A stretch of DNA of 64,000 nt from Rubripirellula reticaptiva. Its GTDB lineage: Bacteria; Planctomycetota; Planctomycetia; Pirellulales; Pirellulaceae. Location: NCBI RefSeq assembly GCF_007860175.1, contig NZ_SJPX01000003.1, positions 507,380 to 571,379 on the forward strand, given 5' to 3'. The stretch's first letter is position 1; every line of letters starts with the position of its first letter. Shown one piece after another: positions 16,685 to 26,522 of the stretch. Below the pieces are notes generated by a model. The model was not told the origin of the DNA and searched no databases. It worked only from the letters and a program-made list of their open reading frames with translations. The translations under genes were made by a program, and so were the position numbers.

Positions 16685-17914
16685 ATGTCGGTTAAGCGAG
16701 TTGGGATTCTGACGGCCGGGGGACTTGCCCCTTGTCTTTCGTCGGCTATCGGTGCGTTGATCGAGTCCTACACCGCGCTGGCACCTGAAGTTGAAATTCT
16801 TTGCTACCGTTCTGGTTACAAAGGTCTGCTTCTAGGTGACAGCTTTGTCGTCTCGCAGTCGTTCCGCGACAACGCCAGCGTGCTGCACAAACATGGCGGC
16901 AGCCCGATCGGCAACAGCCGCGTCAAGCTGACCAACGTTGCCGATTGCGTGCAGCGCGGGTTGGTTCAAGAAGGCCAGGATCCGCTGCAAGTTGCAGCCG
17001 AACGATTGCAATCGGACAAAGTTGATGTCTTGCATACGATCGGTGGCGACGACACCAACACAACCGCAGCCGACTTGGCGGCGTACTTGGCCGAGCATGG
17101 TTATGACCTCGCTGTGGTCGGTTTGCCCAAGACGATTGATAACGACGTCATTCCGATCAAACAGAGTCTGGGTGCTTGGACGGCGGCCGAAGAGGGTGCG
17201 AAGTTCTTTGAAAATGTTGTTGGCGAGCATAGTGCCAATCCAAGAATGCTGATCGTACACGAAGTCATGGGACGCAACTGCGGCTGGCTGACCGCAGCGA
17301 CCGCAGCAAAGTATCGCGAGCGACTCGATAGCCTGGATTTCTTGCCCGAAGCAGGACTCAGTCGCCAACGCCGCGAAATTCACGGCGTCTACGTGCCTGA
17401 AATGCACATGGACCTAAAAAAGGAAGCGGAACGTTTGAGCGTGATCATGAAAGAAAATGATTGCGTCAACATCTTTATCTCCGAAGGCGCGGGGCTGGAT
17501 TCGATTGTCGAGGAAATGGAGTCGCGCGGCGAGGAAGTGCCCAAGGATGCTTTCGGTCACTACAAACTTGATTCCGTGAATCCAGGCAAGTGGTTCGGCA
17601 AGCAGTTTGCCAGCATGCTTGGTGCCGAGAAGACTCTGGTTCAAAAGAGCGGCTACTACAGCCGTGCGGCACGAGCTAACGCCGAAGACATTGCCTTGAT
17701 TGGGCGTTGTGCGCGGAAGGCCGTGGAGTGTGCGTTGGTTCACGATGGTGGCGTCATCGGCGAAGACGAAGACCAAGGCAACGAACTGCGTGCGATTGAG
17801 TTCGAACGCATCAAAGGTGGCAAGCCGTTCGATATCAACGTCGCTTGGTTCGGCGAATTGCTAAAAGGCATCGGCCAACCCAAAGGCGACGTCGTCGAGA
17901 CCGCCCACGCGTAA
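16685..17914 (+). CDS. pfp: PPi-dependent 6-phosphofructokinase
   Basis: A 409-residue PfkA-family protein: the N-terminal GILTAGGLAPCLSSAI phosphate-binding loop, GGDDTNT at about 120-126 and PKTIDNDV at about 150-157, then MGRNCGW at about 200. The Asp in GGDD and the Lys in PKTIDND, in place of the two Gly of ATP-dependent enzymes, mark use of pyrophosphate as phosphoryl donor. The enzyme interconverts fructose 6-phosphate and fructose 1,6-bisphosphate reversibly in the cytoplasm. The ATG follows CAAAGATC without a strong ribosome-binding site. An inverted repeat lies just after the stop. Confidence 0.95.
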   Translation: MSVKRVGILTAGGLAPCLSSAIGALIESYTALAPEVEILCYRSGYKGLLLGDSFVVSQSFRDNASVLHKHGGSPIGNSRVKLTNVADCVQRGLVQEGQDPLQVAAERLQSDKVDVLHTIGGDDTNTTAADLAAYLAEHGYDLAVVGLPKTIDNDVIPIKQSLGAWTAAEEGAKFFENVVGEHSANPRMLIVHEVMGRNCGWLTAATAAKYRERLDSLDFLPEAGLSRQRREIHGVYVPEMHMDLKKEAERLSVIMKENDCVNIFISEGAGLDSIVEEMESRGEEVPKDAFGHYKLDSVNPGKWFGKQFASMLGAEKTLVQKSGYYSRAARANAEDIALIGRCARKAVECALVHDGGVIGEDEDQGNELRAIEFERIKGGKPFDINVAWFGELLKGIGQPKGDVVETAHA

Positions 17915-17930
17915 GTCGCCTTCGCGCATG

Positions 17931-17968
17931 TTGAAGTCTCAGACGTCGGTCGGCGACTGAGACTTCAA
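17931..17968. terminator. Inverted repeat after the phosphofructokinase gene
   Basis: A perfect 12-bp stem (TTGAAGTCTCAG / CTGAGACTTCAA) with a 14-base loop starts 16 bases after the stop codon. There is no T-run, so it may act as a weak or Rho-assisted terminator or as an mRNA 3' stabiliser. Confidence 0.6.
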
Positions 17969-18250
17969 ACGATGCGCGCCCCTTGGGACGTGTTCCCCTG
18001 CCTCTTGCACATCCGAAACGCGACGGAATCGCTCATCTGTGCGGCACAGCACATTCTGGTGAGACTCTTTCGCTGATTTCCCTATCAATCTTCGTTGGCA
18101 CTGGGAATGCATTGGATTGAAAGTCACCACGGGCTCACAACCGAAATCGTGGCGACTTTGCATTGGCGGATTCGCTCGCCGCTTTTTCTCGTTGTGATGC
18201 TTGGTTTTCACTTCGCGGGCTTGCCGCTATCCACAGCTATGGGAATTGCC
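17969..18250. other. Intergenic region upstream of the small cytochrome gene
   Basis: About 280 bases with no gene I trust. A frame in phase with the cytochrome is open back to 18095, but its extra residues do not look like a real N-terminus. Confidence 0.4.
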
Positions 18251-18676
18251 ATGAAACGTCTTCTACTTTGTGCCCTCGTGTTGACGACTCTTTCGTTCGC
18301 TTTCGGCGAAACTCCGGTCGATAAGAATGACGACGGTCCTCTGCCAACCAAGCTGACGCCGTTGATGCAAATGAAGTTGGACAAATCGAAAGCGATCTTG
18401 GAAGGTTTAACTCTGGAGGACTTCGACAAGATCAAATCGAATGCTCGTTCGCTGCACCTGTTAAGCACAGAATCAGGGTGGAGTGTTATTCAGACTCAAG
18501 AGTACGCAGACCAGAGCCGAGATTTTCAACGGGCAGCAAACTTGGTTGTTGATGCTGCCGAAGCCAAAGACATCCATCGGGCCACGCTGGGTTACGTCGC
18601 GATGACGGTTCGCTGTGTCGAATGTCATTCGTACATGCGAAAGCACCGATTAGAATCCAACAAGCTGAATCCGTGA
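18251..18676 (+). CDS. Small exported c-type cytochrome
   Basis: A 141-residue protein with a signal peptide (MKRLLLCALVLTTLSFAFGE). The body is mostly helical, and a single CVECH heme motif lies about 20 residues from the C-terminus; the layout resembles the four-helix cytochrome c' group, whose CxxCH is C-terminal. The ATG at 18251, preceded by GGGAA, is chosen because the signal peptide begins exactly there. It is probably a periplasmic electron carrier or gas-binding protein. The spacing to its neighbours does not suggest an operon. Confidence 0.82.
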   Translation: MKRLLLCALVLTTLSFAFGETPVDKNDDGPLPTKLTPLMQMKLDKSKAILEGLTLEDFDKIKSNARSLHLLSTESGWSVIQTQEYADQSRDFQRAANLVVDAAEAKDIHRATLGYVAMTVRCVECHSYMRKHRLESNKLNP

Positions 18677-18702
18677 TTACCGTTTGATTTTCGATCTGCG
18701 CA

Positions 18703-19143
18703 TCACTGTTTCGAAGATCTCCACGTCGGTAGCAATCGCCCGACTCGAGATCGATAGTCCGTGTAATCCACGAATCGCTCGGACATCGCTGCTTCTTCTT
18801 CGCGAGTTTTCAGCAGCAAGACTCCAAGCAAAGCGACCCACACGCTCAATCGCCACCACGCGAAGTCGCTTGCCAACAGTGCCGCAGTGAACCACAGCAA
18901 TCCGGTGTACATCGGGTGGCGGACGATGCCGTAGGGACCAGCGGTGATCAGCCGAGTTTGGTCGGTGGTGCTGGGGTGGATCCGGATTCTTCGCAGTCCC
19001 ATCGCCCCCCAAGCCCACAAGGCGAAGATCAATCCCGGCATCGAAATCAGTAAAGTCCCCCACGGGATTGGCAACCATTTTACCGACAGAACGAGTGCTG
19101 CGGCGAGCACAAACTGGCCAGCGATCAACAGTGAATGAAACAT
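18703..19143 (-). CDS. Isoprenylcysteine methyltransferase-like membrane protein
   Basis: About 146 residues with four hydrophobic segments and the family core GPYGIVRHPMYTGLLWFTAALLASDF, followed by LLLKTREEEAAMSERFVDYTDYRSRVGRLLP. The RHPMY and EE..M....DY.DY segments form the SAM-binding region of the ICMT/PEMT superfamily. Bacterial members methylate phospholipids or other lipidic acceptors; the substrate is unknown. The open frame runs far upstream to 19629, but the extra part is an Arg/Asp shadow of the opposite gene; the ATG at 19143 begins a normal hydrophobic N-terminus. Confidence 0.85.
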   Translation of the reverse strand: MFHSLLIAGQFVLAAALVLSVKWLPIPWGTLLISMPGLIFALWAWGAMGLRRIRIHPSTTDQTRLITAGPYGIVRHPMYTGLLWFTAALLASDFAWWRLSVWVALLGVLLLKTREEEAAMSERFVDYTDYRSRVGRLLPTWRSSKQ

Positions 19144-19356
19144 TTGACCATCCGTTGTGGGTGTGCTTCGACAGCGGTGGGAGACACGTTGCCCGCTGAA
19201 TGATAGCCGAGATGGAGGCAATGCGAACGCCGTCGGTTCCTGCAATCTGGAACAACGATAATTGGCAAATTCTTGCATGTGGGGCGTTGCGCACCTACAA
19301 CTCAGTGCCGTTAGAAACTGCCATTCGCGTACGTCCCGCCTGCCTTGAATTTGTTG

Positions 19357-22300
19357 ATGTATCCATTCAGCCCCGCCGCTCAGTCTCGGTTTCTGTTGCC
19401 CTTCGCGCTGACGCTGCTGTTCGCAAACGCGATCCCGATCCCGATCCCGATCCCGATCCCGATTGCCACAGCGCAGGAAAGCTCGCAACCGGATGATCAA
19501 ACCGTTAGCGAGTCTGATCGTTCGGTTGCTGGTAACGAGCAGGTTGCTGAGATCATTCGCACGTTTGCCGGGCGCGGCGTGATGCGAGATGATTCGCAAC
19601 CGACGTCGGCGGAAGTTGCCGTGGACCAATTTCGCGTTCTCGATGGATTCGAAGTCGAATTGGTGGCGTCCGAGCCCGATGTCTCGCAGCCGCTGTTCTT
19701 GTCATGGGACTCGCGAGGACGCATGTGGGTCGTCCAGTACCGGCAATATCAATTCCCCGCGGGCTTGAAAGTCGTTCGTTACGACCAGCACCTTCGTGCG
19801 GTGTTTGATCGTGTCCCCGAGCCACCGCCGCATGGGACACGCGGACTCGACACGATTTCAGTTTACGAAGACACCGATGGCGACGGCGTTTACGACACTC
19901 ACAAAGACGTGATCACTGGATTGAACATCGCCACATCAGTCCAGGTGGGACACGGCGGCATCTGGGTACTGAACCCACCCTATTTGTTATTTTACCCGGA
20001 CAAGGATCAAGACGATGTGCCGGATTCGGATCCCGAAGTGCATCTGTCGGGATTTGGATTGCAGGACACGCATTCGGTCGCCAATAGTTTGACTTGGGGA
20101 CCGGACGGATGGTTGTACGGTTGTAACGGCAGCACGACGGTCGGCGATGTCAGTTCGGAAGTCAGCAAAGGGGTTCGCTTTCAAGGTCAATGTGTTTGGC
20201 GTTATCACCCGGATACGAAGGTGTTCGAAATCTATGCCGAAGGTGGCGGGAATACGTTTAGCTTGGACATCGATTCCAACGGCCGCGTCTTCACCGGCAC
20301 CAACGGCGGCAACACGCGAGGCTACTATTTTCCGCAGGGCAGTTACAGTGAAAAGAACTGGGGTAAACACGGCCCGCTCACCAATCCCTATGCCTTTGGG
20401 TTTTTCACTGCAATGAAATTCCAGGGCGACGGTCGACGTTTCCCGCAAGCGTTCTGTATCTACGAGGGTGGGCTGTTTCCAAGCGAGTTTGATCAGACGA
20501 TCGTTGCCCCGAATTCGCTGCACAATCTGGTTTGGCACAGTCAACTGCTTGCCGATCAGTCGACGTTTCGCACGGTCGATTTGCCGAATCTGATCGAAAC
20601 GCCCGACCGTTGGTTTCGTCCGGTCTATTCGGGGGTCGGGCCGGACGGTGCGGTCTACCTAGCCGATTGGTACGACACGCGGCTAAGTCACGTCAGCCCG
20701 GTGGATGATTGGCACAAAGAAAGCGGTCGAGTTTACCGCGTCGTTCCCGAGGGTCGCCCCGCAATCTACCAAGACGGCGACCTGTCCAGCGCCGACAATA
20801 AATCGCTCATGCAGAAGTTCTCGCATCCCAACAAATGGGTTCGCCAGCGAGCCTCGCTCGAGTTGGGGTGGCGAGCAGATCCGACGATCGCTGATGAACT
20901 GATCCAACGCGTTGAAAACGACGCGTCGCTGGAATCGTTGTGGACGCTCAATTCGATCGGCAAACTCGACCGTACGCTCGCCGCTCGCTGGCTTTCACAT
21001 TCTGACAGTGATATTCGCCGCTGGATCGTGCGGCTGATCGGTGATCGACACGAGGACCTTGCCGCGCTCGCTGAACTTGCTCGGTCCGAATCGGATGTCC
21101 ACGTCCGCAGCCAATTGGCGTCGACGGCGAAGCGATTGTCGGCGGACGTTGGTCTTTCCATCGTGTCTGCACTGTTGCGGCATGACGAAGACGCAAACGA
21201 TCCGCACTTGCCGCTTTTGAATTGGTGGGCGATCGAGGCGCATGCTGAATCATGGCCAGCGATCGAAGCACTGTTCACAGACCCGGGGCTGTGGCAAGCA
21301 GCGCAGGTCCAGCAGACGGTGTTGACGCGACTGGTCCAGCGATACGCGTCGGCCGGTGGTGCCGAAAACTTTGAACGCTGCAGCCGACTGATCGAACTGG
21401 CGCCTAACGATGTGTCCAAGACTCGGCTGATTCAAGGAATCAGTTTGGCGTTCCAAGGTCTGGCGATCCCGGAATTGCCCGCGTCACTTGACCTGGCGCT
21501 TGCCGACTACCGAGCGTCGATTGGGGAATCGGGATTGATTTTGTCGCTGCGGCGCGGTGATTCAAATGCGATTAAGGATGCGATGAATCTGCTTGCGAAA
21601 CCGCAAACGGATTTGCCGTTGGCGATCGAAGTCGCAAACGTCTTTGGCGAAATCCAAGTCGCTGACGCTGCCGAATCGCTGCTTGCTTTGGCGACCGGGC
21701 AACGTGCGTCTGATCCCGCACTACAGCGTGTCGCGATTGCTTCGCTGCGAAAGTACGACGATGTCGCGATTGGCAGCAAGTTGCTAGCCGCATTCGGTAG
21801 CCGCATTTCCGAAGAACACGGTGTGCGAGCTGCAGCGTGTCGCACCCTGGCGTCTCGGCCCGTCTGGGCAAATCAATTGCTAACCGAATTAACTGAGTGG
21901 CGTGTAAAACGAGAACAAATTCCATCGGATGTCGTTCAGCAGCTTCGTGCCTACGAAGATCCTGTGATTGCGAATCAGGTTGACGCGGTGTTTGGATCAA
22001 TTACCGCATCGGCGACTGCGGAACAAATTGCCGAGATGAAGCGTTTACGTGACTTGTTGGGATCGACGCCCGGTGATGCAAACGCCGGGAAAGCGATTTT
22101 CACCAAGACGTGTGGTGCGTGCCACCAACTGTTCGGCGAAGGAGGCAAAACGGGACCGCCGCTTGACGGGTACGAACGAGGCAAAGTCAGCTTTTGGGTC
22201 GACGCGATCGTATCGCCCAGTATGGAAATTCGCGAAGGCTACCAGTCGTATCTGGCGCTGACCGTCGATGGCCGCGCGATCAACGGGATCATCGCCGATC

Positions 22301-22479
22301 AGACACCCCAAACCGTGACGCTGAGAAATGCCGACAACCAAAACACCATGATCCCGCGTAGTGAAATCGAAATGCTTCGCGCGCTGCCCACTTCGTTGAT
22401 GCCATCCGGGCTTTTGGTCGGAATGACCGACGAACAAGTTTGCGATCTGTACGCCTACCTGTCATTCGGTGCAAAATAG
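19357..22479 (+). CDS. PVC-type CxxCH heme-binding protein (beta-propeller + HEAT + cytochrome c)
   Basis: A 1040-residue exported protein. After the signal peptide comes a glucose/sorbosone-dehydrogenase-like beta-propeller (about 75-480: FEVELVASEPDVSQPLFLSWDSRGRMWV, ISVYEDTDGDGVYD, NSLTWGPDGWLYGCNG, GPDGAVYLADWYDTRLSH). HEAT-like helical repeats follow (about 490-880), then a cytochrome c domain (about 905-1040) with CGACH and GPPLDGYERG. This architecture is a hallmark of planctomycetes and relatives, thought to oxidise sugars in the periplasm and pass electrons to heme. The signal peptide contains an Ile-Pro repeat encoded by a hexanucleotide repeat. The ATG at 19357 is preferred over the upstream TTG at 19345. 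Confidence 0.93.
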   Translation: MYPFSPAAQSRFLLPFALTLLFANAIPIPIPIPIPIATAQESSQPDDQTVSESDRSVAGNEQVAEIIRTFAGRGVMRDDSQPTSAEVAVDQFRVLDGFEVELVASEPDVSQPLFLSWDSRGRMWVVQYRQYQFPAGLKVVRYDQHLRAVFDRVPEPPPHGTRGLDTISVYEDTDGDGVYDTHKDVITGLNIATSVQVGHGGIWVLNPPYLLFYPDKDQDDVPDSDPEVHLSGFGLQDTHSVANSLTWGPDGWLYGCNGSTTVGDVSSEVSKGVRFQGQCVWRYHPDTKVFEIYAEGGGNTFSLDIDSNGRVFTGTNGGNTRGYYFPQGSYSEKNWGKHGPLTNPYAFGFFTAMKFQGDGRRFPQAFCIYEGGLFPSEFDQTIVAPNSLHNLVWHSQLLADQSTFRTVDLPNLIETPDRWFRPVYSGVGPDGAVYLADWYDTRLSHVSPVDDWHKESGRVYRVVPEGRPAIYQDGDLSSADNKSLMQKFSHPNKWVRQRASLELGWRADPTIADELIQRVENDASLESLWTLNSIGKLDRTLAARWLSHSDSDIRRWIVRLIGDRHEDLAALAELARSESDVHVRSQLASTAKRLSADVGLSIVSALLRHDEDANDPHLPLLNWWAIEAHAESWPAIEALFTDPGLWQAAQVQQTVLTRLVQRYASAGGAENFERCSRLIELAPNDVSKTRLIQGISLAFQGLAIPELPASLDLALADYRASIGESGLILSLRRGDSNAIKDAMNLLAKPQTDLPLAIEVANVFGEIQVADAAESLLALATGQRASDPALQRVAIASLRKYDDVAIGSKLLAAFGSRISEEHGVRAAACRTLASRPVWANQLLTELTEWRVKREQIPSDVVQQLRAYEDPVIANQVDAVFGSITASATAEQIAEMKRLRDLLGSTPGDANAGKAIFTKTCGACHQLFGEGGKTGPPLDGYERGKVSFWVDAIVSPSMEIREGYQSYLALTVDGRAINGIIADQTPQTVTLRNADNQNTMIPRSEIEMLRALPTSLMPSGLLVGMTDEQVCDLYAYLSFGAK
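19434..19462 (+). repeat. Hexanucleotide tandem repeat (CGATCC)n in a signal peptide
   Basis: About five copies of GATCCC run head to tail and encode Ile-Pro pairs. The six-base unit keeps the frame, so copy changes would lengthen or shorten the signal peptide by two residues. Confidence 0.9.
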
Positions 22480-22501
22480 TCGACAGCGTTGGGTACGGAC
22501 T

Positions 22502-23965
22502 TTACTTGGCTGTAACGCCCCATAGGTTGGTTAGCAATTCAAAGGCGGCAGGGTCGTGCGACGCCAGTTCCTTTTGGTCGTACGGAAAGAAGTCGTTGCG
22601 GCTAAAGTACGCCTCGCTCGTTTCAGCAAAGTACTCTTGCGGCGTCGTCATCGCGTAGGCTCGGTCGCGGTGCGTTTGACCTTTGGCATCTCTGCGTTCG
22701 ACGTCATCGTACTTGCCCGATGCTTTCGCTTTTTCGTAGACCGATTTGACTTGTGCGTTGCCGAAACCGTCGGCGAGCACGCGGTGGTGGTACGCATGAG
22801 CAAGTTCGTGCAACGCAAAGTTTGGCATTCTGCGAGTTTCTGCTTCGAAGATGCGGACATTGGTGAACTCAACGCTTCGCGCCATTCGTGAATCGCGTCC
22901 GTTGTTTGCGAGCCATTTAGGATTGGGATGATAGGCCGCGTGCGGAGCTTCATTGGGATACTGTGGCGACATCCACAGCGAAACCTTTTGCAGTTCGGCA
23001 ACGGCCGGCGCTGGGACGACGCGCACGATCTCGTCCAATTGGTCCTTTAGCAGTTTCAGCGCTGTTGCCGTCGCCTCCGCGTTTTGTGATTGCAGCGATC
23101 GGTTCACGTTAACCGTCCAGCCCGACAAGACTTGCGTGTCGTATGACTTCGACAAGTCGTCGCCTGCGCGAGTGTGGGTCAGCACAAAGTCAACCAACCG
23201 AGTTGGATCGGTGAGCGAATGGGGATGATGGCCGACGCCAGGCTTGTGGATCACTTCGATCGGTCCGCCGAGTGCTCGATAGCGTGTTTCGACAATGGCC
23301 GTGTTTTCGGCGACCGGCACTACATCGTCATCATCGCCGACGACGTGCAAAAGCGGCACGTTTTGCGCGGCAAGCACTTCAAGGTTGTCGATGGGATTGC
23401 CTGGGTACTCGAGTGCCTCCGGTTCGGTTAGCCCGTACGCCGCAAGGCAAGCTTGCCAGCTCTTGGAATCACCCTTTCCCTTGCCTTGCTTGCCCGGCCA
23501 AGTTTTGAAATCGCAAACAGGTGCGTCGGCATAGATGCAGGCAACGCGTGTCGGATTTGCAATCGCCCAGTTGTAGACGATCAACCCGCCGCGGCTCATT
23601 CCTTCGAGTGCGGGCTTGTCCGAAAACCCTTGGTCTTCCGTCATGAATCGGTAAAATTCGTTCCAATGGGCGACTGCTCGAGGACTGCCAAATAGATTCG
23701 AGACATCGCAATACGCGACATGAAAGCCTTGCTTTAGAAGGGCAACGTCGAGCTGTGGTTCGTGGCCAAAAAAACGAGCACGCCAAATCCAGGGTCGACC
23801 CTCGGCAGTCGTTTCCGGCTCAACGACAATGCAATCGCGATTGTCGACTGTAAAATCGTGTCGTTTGAAACCTTTCCACTGGGATACTTTCCCAGGAAGA
23901 TCAGCGGCAACGCCTACTGATGCCCAGGCCATAGCCATCAACATGGCGACACTCAACTTATGCAC
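22502..23965 (-). CDS. Exported alpha/beta hydrolase fused to an HEXXH metallopeptidase-like domain
   Basis: A 487-residue protein from a GTG start preceded by AGGAG; the upstream TTG at 23992 would break up the signal peptide. After the signal peptide (about 1-20) comes an alpha/beta-hydrolase domain (about 25-260) with nucleophile motif GMSRGG and a late His in GVGHHPHS. The C-terminal half (about 280-487) has HELAHAYHH and, about 60 residues on, EYFAETSEAYFSRND, which reads as a zinc HEXXH site with a distal Glu, similar to anthrax-lethal-factor-type or M34-like peptidases. The combined architecture is unusual. Substrates are unknown. The gene is convergent with the PVC heme protein. Confidence 0.85.
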   Translation of the reverse strand: MHKLSVAMLMAMAWASVGVAADLPGKVSQWKGFKRHDFTVDNRDCIVVEPETTAEGRPWIWRARFFGHEPQLDVALLKQGFHVAYCDVSNLFGSPRAVAHWNEFYRFMTEDQGFSDKPALEGMSRGGLIVYNWAIANPTRVACIYADAPVCDFKTWPGKQGKGKGDSKSWQACLAAYGLTEPEALEYPGNPIDNLEVLAAQNVPLLHVVGDDDDVVPVAENTAIVETRYRALGGPIEVIHKPGVGHHPHSLTDPTRLVDFVLTHTRAGDDLSKSYDTQVLSGWTVNVNRSLQSQNAEATATALKLLKDQLDEIVRVVPAPAVAELQKVSLWMSPQYPNEAPHAAYHPNPKWLANNGRDSRMARSVEFTNVRIFEAETRRMPNFALHELAHAYHHRVLADGFGNAQVKSVYEKAKASGKYDDVERRDAKGQTHRDRAYAMTTPQEYFAETSEAYFSRNDFFPYDQKELASHDPAAFELLTNLWGVTAK

Positions 23966-24221
23966 TCTGCTGCTCCTATCATTCAAAATCAATCAAAGGT
24001 GATACGTCATCGGCCGAGGCCGCCGCCGCCAATTGTAGGCCCGGGCAATTAGACCGCATGGCGGCAGTTCGCGTTTCTCGTCACCGGCCTTACTAGCAAG
24101 CAGCTTATCTGAACGTTCGCCGACGCGGGCTCCAAATTGCTCAATTGACAATCTGGCATTAATCGAGACCGAGCGAGTGCAATCGCGAGCCCATTCGTGC
24201 CACTCGTCGGACACCATTGAA

Positions 24222-24729
24222 ATGGCTTTCCTACGAAATGTCTACATTGCACCGATTGCTTTTTACCTAGCAATGCCTGGGGCGACCACGCTGTGGGCGG
24301 CCACCGTCGATGTGCTGGTTCTGGCATATGCAAAACCTTGCTGTGATGCTGGCCCCAACATGTGGTTGTCACTAATTACGATCGCAAGCGACCCGAATCG
24401 CAATTTTCAGTTGCGCGTCAATTTTAATTCAGCGTCTGGTCCTGGTGCGGCCCGTGACGGGAACTATGTTGACGCCACCGGAATGGCCTTTACGAGGTCT
24501 TCGTAGCGCCGGCGTAATCACGCATGGATACGTGGCGACGGGCTTTGGCGATCGATCCATTGCCGCAGTCAACGCTGACATCACTGCGTACCTTACCAGG
24601 TATGATGCCGGCTTTGTCGACGGCGTATTCTTCGATGAAATGTCCAACGGCTTGGCTGACCTCGGATACTATCAAGACCTAGAGAGCTCTGTCGATTCGG
24701 TGAAGACGCCAAAGGGTGCACAGGCCTGA
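24222..24729 (+). pseudogene. Broken spherulation-specific family 4 protein, copy 1
   Basis: An ATG at 24222 opens a signal-peptide-like segment, then TLWAATVDVLVLAYAKPCCDAG, NFNSASGPGAARDGNYVDATG; the frame then stops at 24506. The following part, in another frame (about 24485-24729), reads LRSAGVITHGYVATGFGDRS, ADITAYL and GFVDGVFFDEMSN, so a frameshift lies at about 24480-24500. Spherulin-4 family members contain this TIM-like fold with the FFDE acidic motif and are related to GH135/GH114-like glycosidases. The 3' part is missing or replaced by sequence leading to the transposase. Paralogue of the pseudogene at 29029. Confidence 0.8.
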
Positions 24730-24911
24730 ATGCCGCGTGGGCAAGCAGTGAATCACTGCATGTAGTCGATCTTGGTGCTTGCTGGCACTGCGGGTAGCGA
24801 TAGCAAAAGTGGTACGGCACCTTGCGCGCCAACCAAACCTTCAAACACGACCGAGCTCTGTTCTGATGGACTGAACTTCAAAACCCAGTTCTCCAAAACA
24901 AGAGCCCAGTC

Positions 24912-26254
24912 GTGCCCTCAGAGTTCAACCGATTGTTGGCCAAAGTGGCCGCCAGTCTGCAAGCCGAACCGGAACAGTCGTTGCTCTTTGAGCGGTTCTT
25001 GCCGGCCGCTGAAATCAACCAAGTCTGTCACGATCTTGACCACTCGTTTTGCGATCGAATCTACAGTCCCGTGGTCACGCTCTGGATGTTCCTCGGGCAG
25101 AAGCTTTCATGGGATCACTCTTGCGAGATGCTGTGGCCCGCGTGAACGCATGGCGGGTAGAACATTCAAAACCGAAAGCCGATGGCAATACAGCCGCGTA
25201 CTGCGAAGCCCGGCAGCGTCTGCCTGAGGCGGTCGTTGCAGAAATCGCTCGACGCAGTGGGCAGCGATGCCAGGCAACCGCCGACTCGAATTGGCAGTGG
25301 AAGGGGCGAAACGTCAAGCTTGCCGACGGGACCACATTGACGATGCCTGACACAACCGAGAATCAAAAAGCATATCCTCAGCAACGAGGCCAGAAGAAAG
25401 GGTGTGGTTTCCGATCCTGCGTTGTGTGATGTTGTTCTGTCTCGCCAGCGGCGCGGTCTTGGATATCGCCACGGCCCCTTATCGTGGCAAGGAGACCGGC
25501 GAGAACAGTTTGCTGCAAACGATCATCGACCTGATTTTTCCCGGCGAAATCTTGCTTGCCGATCGTTACTACGCCACGTCGCGAACATTCACCGAGCCTA
25601 TCGGAAAGGTTACGACGTTGTGATGCGGTCGCATCACAAACGCAAGATCGCGTTCCGAAAAGGCTAAAACTAGGCAGTTACGATCAGATCGTTGCGTACC
25701 ACAAACCAGCCGACCGGTCAGTCTGGATGTCGAAAAAGGAGTTTGACGATCTTGATGATTTCGTTCTCGTCCGCCACCTTCGCTATTGCTTCAAACAAAA
25801 AGGCTTTCGAGTTCGCTATGTCCTTTTTGCGACAACGCTTCTTGATGCATCGGAGCACTCGGTAGAAGACCTTGCCGTTCTGTACGCGCAGCGATGGCAA
25901 GTCGAGTGGGACATCCAAAGTCTGAAGGCCCACATGCAAATGGAACACCTTCGTTGCAAGAGTCCTTCGATGGTTCGCAAGGAGATCTACGCTCACCTGA
26001 TCTCGTTTAGTCTGATTCGTTACCTGAGCGTGCGAACGGCACTACGGCACTCGACGGCCCCGAAATATTTAAGCCACACGGCCGCGGTCCAGTCGCTCAA
26101 TGCGTTTTCGGGAAACTGCAAGCCGGAAGTTGCGGAATTGATCAACTCGAAAGGGTCCGGTTGGAGTCAATCAGTGAGCATCCGGTCGGCGACCGAAAAC
26201 CCAGAGTTCACCCTCGAGAAATCAAACGCCGCCCCAGTTCATACAAGCCAATGA
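24912..26254 (+). pseudogene. IS4-family transposase, disrupted by several frameshifts
   Basis: Pieces of one protein are spread over successive frames: an N-terminal part (24912 to about 25130), VARVNAWRVEHSKPKADG to NVKLADGTTLTMPDTTENQKAYPQ (to about 25400), ILRCVMLFCLASGAVLDIATA to ILLADRYYAT (to about 25590), KGYDVVMRSHHKRKIAFRKG (to about 25665), then the rest to 26254. The DDE residues are visible: Asp in LADG, Asp in LADRYY and Glu in YAQRWQVEWDIQSLKAHM, the Y..R...E......K signature of IS4. About four frameshifts make it inactive. Total coding length of about 447 codons fits the family. No terminal inverted repeats could be found by eye. Confidence 0.9.
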
Positions 26255-26522
26255 ATCGTCCCCGACACGCCGGCCGAAGCTCAGCAGCGTGAACAACTTA
26301 CGTCTTAACCACGCGGCATTCGGGCCAGTCCCCCTTCGATCGGGGTCGGTGATTCCCGTCAACAACAACCGCCATATTCGTTATATCTGGGCAACTGTCA
26401 ATCGATGCGCTGATTTTTCAGTGATCGAGAGCCTGAAGCTGCTTAAACGTGACATAGCGTTCCAATGCATTGTTGTCTTGACCCGCCAGAGCCGTGTCGC
26501 GTTCCCTTACCATTTGATTTCT

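Noticed and set aside
19434-19462. Short repeats as a CRISPR array
   Set aside because: Units are six bases, directly adjacent and inside a coding signal peptide; no spacers exist. No CRISPR-like array was seen elsewhere in the window.
19144-19629. N-terminal extension of the methyltransferase gene containing Arg-Asp repeats
   Set aside because: The Arg-Asp ladder is only the antisense reading of the GATCCC repeat; the normal start with a hydrophobic helix is at 19143.
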